Of a DNA stretch of 64,000 nucleotides, positions 33,452 through 46,559 are shown one piece after another. The stretch comes from Thinopyrum elongatum. Its lineage: Eukaryota; Streptophyta; Magnoliopsida; Poales; Poaceae. The notes under the pieces were generated by a model, which ran no database searches, was not told where the DNA came from, and worked only from the letters and a program-made list of their open reading frames with translations. Where the stretch lies: the NCBI GenBank assembly GCA_011799875.1, contig CM022302.1, positions 52,705,065-52,769,064 on the forward strand. Direction: 5' to 3'. How positions within the stretch are numbered: position 1 is the first letter of the stretch; each line of letters begins with the position of its first letter. Both the position numbers and the translations under genes were made by a program.

Positions 33452-34441
33452 TTACCAAGCTAGGCCAAAAGCCTAAGCTTGGAGGAGTACGTATTTCCAC
33501 CGACATTACATTCATGTTCACACATTTCATTCTAGTAGTCGGTGTTCATACTTTTTCATTGTATTATCCATGCTAGATTCTTTTTCTTGCTTTCTTCTTG
33601 TGTGTTTGAAAAACTTTGAGAAAATCCAAAAATATTTCTTGCTTCTTTTTGGTTTTTCTTTCTAGTTTTATTTAGTTGTAGTATTAAAAGAAAACCCAAA
33701 AAGATTTCTCATTTCTTATTTTGTTTCTTGGGAGCTCTCCCGTGTAAATAGTTTTTCTCGTTTTTGTTTATCCTTCTTTTGCTTTCTTTCAAGAAAAGCA
33801 AAAAAAACTCCAAAAATATTTCAGTGTGTTTCTCCGAAATTCTTTTTGTTTTCTTTTCTTAAGTCGTACCAAGGAGAAGACCACGATGAAAATGTTGAGT
33901 GGTACGCATATGCATTATTGTAGATCTAATAGAGAGCCCATATTATTTTGTCTTCTACTCTGAATAAAATATTGCAGATTGCAGCTTAGTCCACGGCACT
34001 CTTGAACTATTATTATTTTCATATCATTCGGTCGTGCAAGTGAAAGGCAATAATGACGATATTTGATGAAGTGACTTTGGCAGGGAAAAGCTAGTATGAA
34101 CTCAACTTGTTTTTGTTTTTGTAAATATGTTTAACTCAGTATCCATGATTCTGCACATTATGATCAAACATGTTTGCAATGACAATTAGACATTATAGTT
34201 GCTCATGCCATGATTAAGTAGCTAGGAGTGGATAATGATTTATCTTGTGTGTCAACATGCATTAAAATGATTGTGATGTAGTATGATGATATGGTATCCT
34301 CCTCTCAATGTCTCAAGTGGCTTGACTTGGCACATGTACACCCATGTAGTTGAATCAAAACCAACATAGCCTCCATGATATTTATATTTATGGTGTTTAT
34401 ATCCTACTCATGCTAGTATGCAATATTGATTATTCATAATG

Positions 34442-35549
34442 CATGTTCATGACCGTTTTCGCTCTCTAGCTGGTCGCTTCTCAACCCATTTTCTAGCCTT
34501 CGCCTGTACTAAGCGGGAATACTCCTTGTGCATCAAAATCCTTAAACCAAAGTTATTCCAGATGAGTCCACTATATCTACCTATGTGCGGTATTATCCTA
34601 CCATTCCATGTAAATTTGCATGTGCCATCTCTTAAATTTCAAATAAACATCTGTTTTATGTGCCTGGACAGCTCATGGAGCGACAGGGGGTAGTCAGTAC
34701 CTTCCATGCTAAGTGGGTTATTCTCATGATGAGTGTTTATTCACTCGTCCTTGCACGAGAGGGGGCAGTAATAGGGATGCCCAGTCCCAAAATCAAAAAT
34801 TGCAAATAATTAAACAAAACTCCCCCGGGACTGTTGTTGGTATGGACGGCACCCATGGATTCGGGTAGCCATGGCTTGTGTTTGTTGGTGGAGGGGAAGT
34901 AAACCTTTACTTTTGCCACTTGGGAACCGCCGCTAATGTGTTTAGCATGGAAGATATTGATAACTCTTGGTCATGACGTTGACAGGAAGGGTGTACCTCC
35001 CAAAATTATATTTATCTCTGATTTAAGCTTTGAGATCTGGCACCTCTGTAAATCCCTGCTTCCCTCTGCGAAGGGACTTTCTATTTACTTTTATGTTATT
35101 TTACTTTTATGTTGAGTCATCACCTTCTCAAACAAGTACCAGTCCTGAGAGCACTATTGTCATCCTCATGCATCCTGTATAGTTAATGTTGAATGCATCA
35201 TGACTGGATCTCTTCTACCATGAATTACAATGTTTAGTCCCTACTTGAACTATGGAGGTGCTCTGCATTTATGTTTTGCACTCTCAGAAAGGGCTAGCGA
35301 GATACCACTGTTGTCATGTTATATCATGATTGTTTTGACAAAGTGTTGGCATTTGAGATATCTTATTATTGCTCGCTAGTTGATTATGCCATTGATATGA
35401 ACTAATATAATTTCTAAGAGTTATTACTTGCATGGTTAGTTATAATCTTTGCTGAAAACCTGTGTGCTATTTAAGCATATATATGTAAACAAGAACAGAA
35501 GAGTTCGTAAAAGTTTTTCTTTATCACTTTCAGTTTGTCAAATGAATTG
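34442..35549 (+). repeat. U3 X-specific 3' segment
   Basis: Same 1.1-kb segment as at 21272-22373. Includes the conserved 84-codon + ORF (34439-34693) and an open 60-codon antisense ORF (34737-34919). Confidence 0.65.
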
Positions 35550-35584
35550 CTTGAGGACAATCAATGGGTTAAGCTTGGGGGAGT

Positions 35585-36969
35585 TGATATGTCTCCATCG
35601 TATCTACTTTTCCTAACGCTTTTGCTCTTGTTTTGGACTCTAATTTGCATGGTTTGAATGAAACAACCATGGTATTGTTTTTGTGCAGAAATAAAAGTTC
35701 TCGGATTTGGACGAAATTTTTTGGAGAATTATTTTCCAATAAATAAAAAATACTGGAACCAAAACCCACTGGAGGGGGGGGGGGCCTTGGCAGCCCATAA
35801 GACACCAGGGCACGCCACCCCACTCTGGCACGCCCTGGTGGGTGGTGGGGCCCTCGAGGCCCCGCTGAACCAAATTTCGACGCTATAAAATCCTATTTTT
35901 CCATAAAAAAAATAGGAGAGGAAGTTTCATCGCATTTTATGATATGGAGCCACCGCCACCTCCTGTTCTTCATTGGGAGGCCAGATCTGGAGCCCGTTCG
36001 GCGCTCCGGAGAGGGGAATCTTCGGTTTTCGTCATCACCAACCATCCTCCATCACAAATTTCATGATGCTCCCCGTCGGGAGTGAGTAATTCCTTCGTAG
36101 GATCGCTGGTCGGTGAGGAGTTGGATGGGATTCATCATGTAATCGAGTAGTTTTCTTAGGGCTTGATCCCTAGTATCCACTATGTTCTGAGATTGACGTT
36201 GCTATGACTTTGCTATGCTTAATGCTTGTCACTAGGGCCCGATTGCCATGATTTCAGATCTAAACCTTTTACATTTTCACCATTATATCTATGTTATAGA
36301 TCCGATCTTGCAAGCCATATGCACCTATTACGTGTTATGATCTGTAAACCCCAAAGTGACAATAGTTGGGATACTTTCCGGTGATTACCGTAGTTTGATG
36401 AGTTCATGTATTCACTATGTGTTAATACTTTGTTCCGGTTCTCTGTTAAAAGGAGGCCTTAATATCCCTTAGTTTCCTTACAGACCCCGCTGCCACGGGA
36501 GGGTAGGACAAAAGATGTCATGCAAGTTCTTTTCCGTAAGCACGTATGACTATTTACGGAATACATGCCTACATTATATTTATGAATTGGAGCTAGTTCT
36601 GTGTCGCCCTAGGTTGTGACTGATATATGATGAATATCATCCAAAGAAATGACCGATCCAATGCCTATGAGTTTTTCACATATTGTTCTTGCTGCGTTAC
36701 TATTGCTGTTGCTACCATTACAACTGCTACAAAACTGTTACTGTTGTTTCCGTTACCACTGCTATCGTTACTATCACTATCAAACTATCATATTACTGTG
36801 CTACTAATCACTTGCTGCAGATATTTAATCTCCATGTGTGGTTGAATTGACAACTCAACTGCTAATCCTTACAAATATTCTTTGGCTCCCCTTGTGTCGA
36901 ATCTATAAATTTGGATTGAATACTCTACCGTCGAAAACTGTTGCGACCCCCTATACTTGTGGGTTATCA
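35585..36969 (+). repeat. LTR L4 (31-bp-deletion class)
   Basis: TGATATGTCTCC to GGGTTATCA, 1385 bp; TATAAAA at 35884-35890. Shares the 31-bp deletion with L2, L5 and L7. It has a longer G-run (GGAGGGGGGGGGGCC) near 35772. Confidence 0.9.
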
Positions 36970-37047
36970 AGACCTTTTTCTGGCGCCATTGCCGAGGAGC
37001 ATTGCTATATTGGTTGAGTCACTTGGGATTTATATCTATTTATCACA

Positions 37048-40000
37048 ATGAAGAATTTGAAAGATACCAGAACCTATATTTTTTCCTCTAGCACGAGGGA
37101 AGGTAAGGAATTGCCATCTAGCTCTGTACTTGATTCACCTCGGTTCTGAATAAACTTGCAACACCACCACATGCTATTAATCCTGATATGTCACAAGTTA
37201 TTGATGATGCTACTTCTGCTATGGATGATGCTTATGATGATGCTAGTACCTTGCTTGATGATAATGTGCCACTAGGTGAATTTCTTGACGAACAATTTGC
37301 TAGAGCTAAAGATATTGAGAATGCTGAAACTGATGAAATTACTGAAACTGAAAACTATGAAACACCTACTAGACCTAGCTCTCCTAGATTTGAAATGCCT
37401 AAGATACTTGAGGGTTATGTTATGGATGGAAAGGTAGCCAGAGACTTTCTTGCTTGCAATGACAGAGATGATCTTAAGAAATTATTATGCAAGTTGAAAG
37501 AAAAATCCTTGAATGCTAGAATGAAATGTGATCCTAAGTTTGCTACTTCACCTATTTTTGTTACTGATAAGGATTATGAATTCTCTGTCGACCCAGAGTT
37601 AATTACTTTGGTTGAATCCGATCCTTTCCATGGCTATGAAACTGAAACTGTAGTGGCATATCTTACTAAACTAAATGATATGGCCACCCTTTTTGCTCAT
37701 GATGAGAAAATTCGCTACTACTATATTCTTAAGTTATTTCCCTTCTGATTAAAGGGTGATGCTAAGACTTGGTACAATACTCTTGCTCCTGGTTGTGTGC
37801 GTAGGCCCCAGGATATGATTTATTACTTCTCTGAAAAATATTTTTTTGCTCATAAGAAACAAGCTGCCTTACAGAAAATATTTAATTTGTGCAAATTAAA
37901 GAAGAGAGTCTCCCATAAGCTTGGGGGAGGCTTCTCCAATTACTTAATGCTTTGCCTGATCATCCTCTTAAGAAAAATGATGTAACATCCCAAATTTTTA
38001 ATTTGGAATGTTATACATAGGTCATCCATGCATATCATATTTTATTGCATTTCGTTTTGCGATCCTCGAAAATTCTAAGCAACTCAAGGACCCACGGAGA
38101 GAGTTGGGGATTTCACCGTTTTCATATTTGAATTTTCTCAAATATTGAAACAGGGATCAATTTGGTTTAACTATTTTTCTCTCCGAAAATATTTCATATT
38201 AAAAATATATGAGAGGAGATAATATGACTTCTCCAAAATAAATGGAATATTGGAGGAAAAATATTAAAATCAACTAAATATTTTATTTGGATTTTTATTG
38301 CAATTTTATTTGAATTTAGAAAAATATGCATTTTTCAAAATTGCATTAGAGTCCCAAATAAATGTTTACCTTGTCCGGGAGATTTTTAGAGGACGGGGAA
38401 AATTTATTTCGGGAATTTTGGAGTCCTGTAGTATTTCTTTATTTGTTTTTCTGCGCGGAATTATTTAAAAAAAAAAAAAAACTCCGCCGGACCGAACTGG
38501 GCCGAAGCCCAGCCGCCCCGCGCCGCCTTCCGTCCCATGCCGGAGACGGACTCGCCGGAGGAGTCCGCCGCCGCCACGCCTCCGCCCCGTCGCCCCTCGC
38601 CCAAGTCGCCCCCCCGGCCCTTATATGCGCCGCCCCGACCCCCACCACCACCAGCCGCCGCCGCCGCCCTCGCCGCTGCTGTGCCGCTGCCGCGGTCGCC
38701 GCTGCCGGACGCCGTGCCGCCGCTGCCGGACGCCGCCGCCGCCCGCCGCCCCGCCGCGCCGCGCCGCCGCACGCGCGGCCCCCCCCGTCGCCTCGCCGCT
38801 CGCGCCGCCGCGCCGCACCCGCCGTCCCGCCGGAGCCCCGCCGGAGGTAGCCGCCGCCGCCGTCGGTTCGTGAAAAAAACCGATCGGTTTTGTTTTAACC
38901 CTAGATCTAGATTCGGTTTTTTTTAAATACCTGTTTATTTTTTTTAGATCGGTTTTCCGTCGGTTTAGGTATTTAGGACGTTCGTCCGTACGTTCGTTTT
39001 AACGAACGGTTTTCACCTGTTAACCGCAGAGAGCGAACGTTCGTTCGTTAGCCTGTTCGTTAGTTTTCTTTTCTCGGATTTTCCGCGATTATTTTCGATC
39101 GCGATTTTGATCCGATTTTCGTTTTAGTATAACTTTCGGTGTTTGTCGGAATCAGGCGATTCAAGCGCCAGATCTCCATCTCGAAGCCCTCTTTCTGTTT
39201 AATCAACTTAAACAAGTTTTTGCTACTGTAAAATTTGACTTAGTCCAGATTAGTAATCGAAGCTTGTTTCTTTCGCAGTTTGAGTTTCGTTGCTCCGTTT
39301 GATTTGATTTTTTTGCAAACCGGAGTTCTCAGTTGAACTTTCTGGTTAGGTTTCTCATTTGGATTTTACCGCTGCATCTTCGCTTGATTGTTATGTATGC
39401 TATTGTTTGTTTGCGATAGAATTCCCGGAGTGCGAAGCGTGCTACTACGAGTCTCTAGGATTTGCAGATCGTCAGCAAGGCAAGTAACACATGATCATAC
39501 TTCTTCGTTACCCAGTTTTTATGCATTAGTTTCGACCCTCAAATATGCATGATTAGGAGGTGATTAACTGGTGGGTACTGGGAAGTAGATGATGAGGTAG
39601 AACCTATTGCCCTTTTATATAAAACCCTTGGGAGTTACTTCCACGCTATGCTTAGTTGCCATGCTACGTCGTGACGTGGATTGGGTTTTGAGTGTATCCA
39701 TGACAGAGTGAGATTTTAATTAATGGTTCAACTTAAGGTGGCAACTTTAATACACATCTGGGTGGATTGCTTGTTTGGGCACCTGGGGATATACCAGTGT
39801 TGTCCTAGGAGATCCCGGGGTATTACCGTGCGATCCTCCTACGGTCCGCCACCCAGGCTCAAGGATCATAAGATTATTCATGCTAGAAACTTCCGTGTGC
39901 AGCCACAAGCTATTATGGGCTCTAGCATAGTTGAGTATGTACATGACCTCTTTCAGTGGTAGGCTAGCAGATGTGGGGAAAGTAGTGTAACTGTCTACCC

Positions 40001-42623
40001 AGAGTAAAGAGTAAATGCTTCAGAAAGACTGTGTCTCGGTCATCCGTTTCTCAAACACCATGAAGTGCGAGAAATCCAACGGAGGAGATCGAGTCTTGTG
40101 GGGAAAAGTGCACAAACCTCTGCAGAGTGTACAAACTAATCATGATTAGCCGTGTCCCCGGTTATGGACATCTTGAGTATCTGGTTCTTGGATTATCATA
40201 TTGAATCCCATCACTCTAAATTAATTTGTTGGGTTTAATAATTACTTTTAATTGGGATTGAGAGGGGGATTTACCTTCTCAATGTTCAACAACCACCATG
40301 ATAGTTAAATAAAATATATTCCTTTGTTGTAGGAAAAAAAATTAGCTTTTCGCAAAACAGTATAACCCTAGAGCTTTTCCACCAGCCAAATATGCATGTA
40401 GTATTAGCAATTATTCTGTTCATTGCTCTACTGTGTTATATTGCCAGCATATTCCATGTGCTGACCCGTTTCGGGCTGCAACGTATCATGTTGCAGACTT
40501 TTCAGACGAAGAGTAAGGTGTGCTAGGTCGTTGTCGTGCACTCAGCTATGCCGTTGGAGTTGATGGACTCACCTTATCTTCCAAGCCTTCCGCTGTTATC
40601 TTATTTAGATGGCCTTAAGCCATATTTATTGTAATCAGTTCTCTTTTGAGACATTCGATGTAATAAGTGTGTGATTGCACTCTGTTATAAATCCTTCGAG
40701 TACTGTGTGTGTCAGCATTACCGATCCAGGGATGACACTTGAACACAGAGATTCGATCCATTCGGGTCGGGTCGCTACAAATGAAATACTTGATATCTTC
40801 TATAATGGACTAACTGATGCTTCTAGGGACTTCCTAGATAGTTGTGCTGTTTGTGTTTTTAGGGAACAAACTGTTGAACAAGCCGAGGAATTATTGAATA
40901 ACATATTGAAGAATTATGATGATTGGATTCTTCCTGAACCACCACGTAAACCCACTCTGAAGAAGAGGGGTATCTTATTTCTAAGTCCTGAAGATATGCA
41001 AGAGGCAAAGAAATGTATGAAGGAAAAAGGTATTAAAGCTGAAGATGTTAAGAATTTACCACCTATTGAAGAAATACATGGACTTGACACACCACCATCA
41101 CAGGTGGTAGAGGTAAATTCTTTATTAAAGTTTGATGAAGGTGACAACCCTTATAATAAACATCCCAGCCAATGCCTATATGAATTTGATAATTATGTTA
41201 TGAAGCAAGATCACTTCAATGCAAATGTTATGAAACAATTGAAATAAAATTCTGAGATGATTGCTCGCTTGCGTGACTTGTTATTTAGAATCACCAATGA
41301 TGTTAGAGGTGTAGGAAAACATGCCTCTATGGTTCAAACTCAGTTAGAACAAGTTGCTAAATCTCAAAGAGAACTACTTAGTGAAATGAACAATAATATG
41401 AATGATTATGCTGTTATAGTAGCAACTAGAGGAGGCAAAATGACTCAGGAACCACTTTATCCTGAGGACACCCTAAAAGAATTGAACAAGACTCTCAGAG
41501 AATGAACATTGATGCACCTAGTCCTTCTAAAAAGAAGAAGAAAAAGAAAAATGATAAGACTTTGCATACCTCTAGTTAACCCGAAATTGAAAAATCTCCT
41601 AAAGATAATAATGATGTCTCTATCTCTGATGCTGAAACTCAATCTGGTAATGAACAGTTACCTAGTGATAATGAAAATCATCAAGATGCTCATGAAGATG
41701 CTCTACCAGACAATGATAAAGAACCAGATAACGATGTTGCGATTGAACCTGCTGTTGATCTTGATAACCCACAACCTAAAAATAAATAATGTGATAAAAA
41801 TGACTTTGTTGCTAGAAAACATGGTAAAGAAAGAGAACCATGGGTTCAGAAACCCATGCCCTTTCCACCTAAACCATCTAAGAAAAAGGATGACGAAGAA
41901 TTCGAAGGCTTTGCAGAAAAGCTTAGGCCAGTATTTTTGCGCACTCGTTTGACTGATATTTTAAAGATGGCCCCTTATGCTAAATATATGAAAGAAATTG
42001 TTACTAATAAAAGAAAAATACCTGAAGCTGAAATCTCCACCATGCTTGCTAATTATTCTTTTAAGGATGGAGTACCTAAAAAACATGGAGATCCAGGAAT
42101 ACCAAATATACCATGCTCTATTAAAAGAAATTATGTTAAACCTGCTTTATGTGATTTAGGAGCTGGTGTTAGTGTTATGCCTTTCTCTTTATATAAAAGA
42201 CTTGATTTGAATAAACTCATAGCAACTGAGATATCACTGCAAGTGGCTGACAAATCAACTGCCATACCTATTGGTATTTGTGAGGATGTGCATGTTGTTG
42301 TTGCAAATGTTACTATCTTAACAGACTTTGTTATACTTGAGATGCCTTAGGACGACAACATGTCGATTATCCTTGGTACACCCTTTTTGAATAGTGCAGG
42401 GGCTGTTATTGATGGCAACAAAAGCAAAGTCACTTTTCATATCAATGGTAATCAACATACGGTGCACTTTCTGAAGAAACAATTCCAACTGAATGGTATT
42501 AATGTCATTGAAAAATCTCCGACAATTACTATTGGTAGTTTTCAACTCCCTTTGCCAACTGCGAAAAAGAAATATGACATAATTATTGTTGGGGATATGC
42601 AGATCCCCGTTGAGGTAACTTAG
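37048..42623 (+). pseudogene. U4 gag-protease remnant (hybrid, interrupted)
   Basis: ATG 37048; a one-base loss near 37140 (CACCTCGG) shifts the frame, reopened at 37188. Shared stops are TGA 37746-37748 and TAA 37916-37918. The solo LTR interrupts at 37981-40779, and the frame continues ATGAAATACTTGATATC at 40782. The shared TAA 41245-41247 follows. Private stops include TAA near 41577 and TAA near 41787. The protease is open at 41856-42350, with DLGAGVSVMPFSLYKRL, until TAG 42348-42350 where other copies have MPEDD. It resumes to the final TAG at 42623. The gag part is Y-type and the protease part X-type. Confidence 0.85.
37981..40779 (+). mobile_element. Nested 2.8-kb solo LTR S2 in U4
   Basis: Begins TGTAACATCCC and ends GGTCGCTACA, so it has TGTA/TACA ends. 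The 5-bp target duplication AATGA lies at 37976-37980 and 40780-40784. Removing the insert and one AATGA restores the gag sequence seen in U2 and U5. TATAT lies at 38622-38627, preceded by a CG-rich segment (38480-38870) whose Pro/Arg/Ala ORFs are compositional. A direct-repeat cluster of ACGTTCGT / AACGAACG lies at 38975-39062. The 3' part (39400-40770) is ordinary LTR DNA. There are no PBS, PPT or coding domains, so it is a solo LTR of a long-LTR Gypsy family; the family is not identified. It is not present in any other unit. Confidence 0.9.
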
Positions 42624-42924
42624 TGTTTTACGAAAGTTCTTCAGGTTCATGTTAATCGAAAGTGATTGTTAATAAGACTTGATCAACCTTATTAATGGAT
42701 TGTTTTCGAGAGACATGTGGTCGATGAATTTAGTAAGCACGACCTTCTGTCCCTACTTTTTATTTTCTGTTATTCTTAGTTAAATAAAAAAATGCCATGT
42801 TTACCATGTTTTCTGAATTTTCCGTTCAATAAAAAAGTGGTCAAAAATAAAAGTGCTCAGAATGACCTGAAATTTTAACACGATTTTTTTCTGAATATTT
42901 GATAATTTCTGGCACAAATAACAT

Positions 42925-43015
42925 CACGAGGTGGTGCCCCTGGTGCCCACAAGACACCAGGGCGTGCTAGACACCCGAGGCGCGCCCTGGTGGGTGGTGG
43001 GCCCCTCGTGGCCCC
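42925..43015 (+). promoter_or_regulatory. U4 GC-rich stem module upstream of ORF2
   Basis: GGTGGTGCCCCTGGTGCCC, ACACCAGGGCGTGC and GCCCTGGTGGGTGGTGGGCC, as in U1. It is followed by a CT microsatellite at 43074-43090. Confidence 0.4.
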
Positions 43016-43411
43016 TCTCACTTATCCCTTTAGCCAAAGTCATCTCCTACCTCCAGAAAAAAATCACTCTTACTCTCTCTCTCTCTCTCGTGTTCTTGCT
43101 CTCAACCCCATGGATTTCGATCCCTTTGCTCGAAGCTCTGTTTCCGAAACTGTTTTGGGGGATTGCTACTTGGTATGTGACTCCTCCGTTGCTCCAATTA
43201 GGTTTTGTTCTAGTGGTTTAATTTTTGAGTATTTAGCTACTCTTGGTGCTGCTGTAGATGGGCTTGCATGTTGAATTCTTAGAGTTCCAAGTAGTTTGAA
43301 TGCTTAATATAGCCTCTATGCACCCATATGAGTAGTTGCTATCAATCTTGTGAAGTTTTGTTGACAAAAAATTTGTGGCCAAAATTTTCAGAATTTTATT
43401 CATAGGAAAAG

Positions 43412-44431
43412 ATGAGTATCTTCCAGAAGTTTTCCTCCAAAAAGAATGCCAAGGGAGTCAATGGGGAATCATCGGACAATGACCTCAACACTCCGAGAAC
43501 GGTAGAGGTGCGGCCGTGCGAATGGCCACATAATACCTTCTTGGACAAGGCCGGGTTGCATCAAGACTTTGCCCAATTCATTGCAAATGCCGGTCTAACT
43601 GACTTCCTCGCAGATGAGTGTGACCAACACCACATCCTCACGAACTCCTTTGTGCAAAATTTTTATTTTCTGAATAGGCATGAACCTCCTGAGGTGCGGT
43701 TCAATTTATATTCTGAAACCCGTCAGATACCACTCACTGAATTTTGTGAGATATGTTTGATTCCCTCCGACGGGGAATTAAGAGAGCTTAGACTGGCAGA
43801 GTTTGAGGACTTCCTCCTCACTTTGACAGTGGGTGAGGAAAGAGGCGTGTCGAAGGCCACCGCCACTATTTTGTAGTTTCCTTCTGTTCATTACTTTGCT
43901 TTATTCAACGCGAAGTGTTTAACTGCTAGGGAGAAGGCTGGTGCACTTAGTGCTCCCAACCTCGCCATTTTACGCCGTGCACTACACAATGATCACACCT
44001 TTAGCCTAGGGGCTATTGCTGCACGTCGTCTACACCTCAACAGAACTAAGGGCAAAATCCATGGTTGTATTTATGCCACTCGCTTAGCGAGTCACTTTAA
44101 TGTTCAGATATGCCAACATGACTATCGGCTGCCCAGAATTTATCTAGATCACCAGGCGATGGTGGCTCACCAGTTTACTGATGCTGCTGATTCTTGTAAC
44201 AACATTCATTATAACATGGTATTCAGCGAGGATTCCCATGATATTTTCCCATTGCCTGCACCATCTTTGTTTGATTCTATTGCCAGGAACGGATACAGGG
44301 TCATGCCAGCGGACATTATTGCCTACCGGAACAACAAGGCAGCGGTAGAGGAGGAGCCCCAGGAGTGGGACGCTTAGGTGCCACCGCCACAGCACTTTCA
44401 CATGGGGCCGGATGGCTACTACGGATGGTGA
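43412..44431 (+). pseudogene. U4 second ORF, broken (type X)
   Basis: MSIFQKFSSKKN start and NGESS marker. The X-type stops are TAG 43874-43876 and TAG 44375-44377. The last TGA is 44429-44431. Internal changes include GGTTGTATT for the usual HGGI codons. Otherwise collinear with the U2 ORF. Confidence 0.75.
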
Positions 44432-45417
44432 TTACCAATCTAGGCCAAAAGCCTAAGCTTGGAGGAGTACGTATTTCCACCGACATTACATTCATGTTCA
44501 CACATCTCATTCCAGTTGTTGGTGTTCATACTTTTTCATTGTATTATCCATGCTAGAATTATTTTCTTGCTTTCTTCTTGTGTGTTTGAAAAACTTTGAG
44601 AAAATCCAAAAATATTACTTGCTTCTTTTTGGTTTTTCTTTCTAGTTTTATTTAGTTGTAGTATTAAAAGAAAACCCAAAAAGATTTCTCATTTCTTATT
44701 TTGTTTCTTGGGAGCTCTCCCATGTAAATAGTTTTTCTCGTTTTTTATCCTTCTTTTTCTTTCTTTCAAGAAAAGCAAAAAAACTCCAAAAATATTTCAG
44801 TGTGTTTCTCCGAAATTCTTTTTGTTTTCTTTTCTTAAGTCGTACTAAAGAGGAGACCAAGATGAAAATGTTGAGTGGTACTCATATGCATTATTGTGGA
44901 TCTAACAGAGAGCCCATATTATTTTGTCTTCTCCTCTGAATAAAATATTGCAGATTCCAGCTTAGTCCACGGCACTCTTGAACTATTATTATTTTCATAT
45001 CATTCGGTCGTGCAAGTGAAAGGCAATAATGACAATATTTGATGAAGTGACTGTGGCAGGGAAAAGCTAGTATGAACTCAACTTGTTTTTGTTTTTGTAA
45101 ATATGTTTAACTCAGTATCCATGATTCAGCACATTATGATCAAACATGTTTGCAATGACAATTAGACATTATAGTTGCTCATGCCATGCTTAAGTAGCTA
45201 GGAGTGGATAATGATTTATCTTGTGTGTCAACATGCATTAAAATGATTGTGATGTAGTATGATGATATGGTATCCTCCTCTCAATGTTTCAAGTGGCTTG
45301 ACTTGGCACATGTATACCCATGTAGTTGAATCAAAACCAACATAGCCTCCATGATATTTATATTTATGGTGTTTATATCCTACTCATGTTAGTATTCAAT
45401 ATTGATTATTCATAATG

Positions 45418-46524
45418 CATGTTCTTGACCGTTTTCGCTCTCTAGCTGGTCGCTTCTCAACCGATTTGCTAGCCTTCGCCTGTACTAAGCGGGAATACTC
45501 CTTGTGCATCAAAATCCTTAAACCAAAGTTATTCCAGATGAGTCCACTATATCTACCTATGTGCGGTATTATCCTGCCATTCCATGTAAATTTGCATGTG
45601 CCATCTCTAAAATTTCAAATGAACATCTGTTTTATGTGCCTGGACAGCTCATGGAGCGATAGGGGGTAGTCAGTATCTTCCATGCTAAGTGGGTTATTCT
45701 CATGATGAGTGTTTATTCACTCGTCCTTGCACGAGAGGGGGCGGTAATAGGGATGCCCAGTCCCAAAATCAAAAATTGCAAATAATTAAACAAAACTCCC
45801 CCGGGACTGTTGTTCGTATGGACGACACCCATGGATTCGGCTAGCCTTGGCTTGTGTTTGTTGGTGGAGGGGGAGTAAACCTTTACTTTTGCCACTTGGG
45901 AACCGCCGCTAATGTGTTTAGCATGGAAGATATTGATAACTCTTGGTCATGACGTTGACAGGAAGGGTGCACCTCCCAAAATTATATTTATCTCTGATTT
46001 AAGCTTTGAGCTCTGGCACCTATGTAAATCCTTGCTTCCCTCTGCGAAGGGACTTTCTATTTACTTTTATGTTATTTTACTTTTATGTTGAGTCATCACC
46101 TTCTCAAACAAGCGCCAGTCCTGAGAGCACTATTGTCATCCTCATGCATCCTGTATAGTTAATGTTGAATGCATCATGACATGATCTCTTCTACCATGAA
46201 TTACAATGTTTAGTCCCTACTGGAACTATGCAGGTGCTCTGCATTTATGTTTTGCACTCTCAGAAAGGGCTAGCGAGATACCACTATTGTCATGTTATAT
46301 CATGATTGTTTTGACAAAGTGTTGGCATTTGAGATATCTTATTATTGCTCGCTAGTTGATTATGCCATTGATATGAACTAATATAATTTCTAAGAGTTAT
46401 TTCTTGCATGGTTAGTTATAATCTTTGCTGAAAACCTGTGTGCTATTTAAGCATATATATGTAAACAAGAACAGAAGAGTTCGTAAAACTTTTTCTTTAT
46501 CACTTTCAGTTTGTCAACTGAATT
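45418..46524 (+). repeat. U4 X-specific 3' segment
   Basis: Same 1.1-kb segment as in U1, U3 and U6, with the 84-codon + ORF (45415-45669) and the 60-codon antisense ORF (45713-45895). Its presence in a unit with a Y-type 5' half is part of the evidence that U4 is a hybrid. Confidence 0.65.
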
Positions 46525-46559
46525 GCTTGAGGACAATCAATGGGTTAACTTGGGGGAGT

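Larger units (their letters stand above)
31243..35584 (+). mobile_element. Internal region U3 (type X, internally deleted)
   Basis: PBS 31254-31271. The unit is only 4.3 kb. A deletion at about 32165 joins gag (GGAGGCTTCTCC) directly to the leader of ORF2 (GAAACTATTTTGGGGGATTGC), removing the rest of gag, the protease and the GC module. A smaller deletion near 32050 removes about 50 bp. ORF2, the X-specific 3' segment and the PPT before L4 remain. Confidence 0.85.
36970..46559 (+). mobile_element. Internal region U4 (Y/X hybrid with nested solo LTR)
   Basis: PBS 36981-36998 (TGGCGCCATTGCCGAGGA). The 5' part carries Y markers up to about 41704 (for example GATGCTCATGAAGATGCTCTACC). From about 41732 on it carries X markers: GATAACGATG, CCATGGGTTCAG, GGATGACGAAGAATTC, X-type ORF2 stops and the 1.1-kb X-specific segment. 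A 2.8-kb solo LTR sits at 37981-40779. The PPT before L5 reads AACTTGGGGGAG. Confidence 0.85.

Noticed and set aside
38362..38926. Long Pro/Ala/Arg ORFs in the CG island of the 2.8-kb solo LTR
   Set aside because: Open in several frames on both strands because of GC bias, and located inside an LTR.
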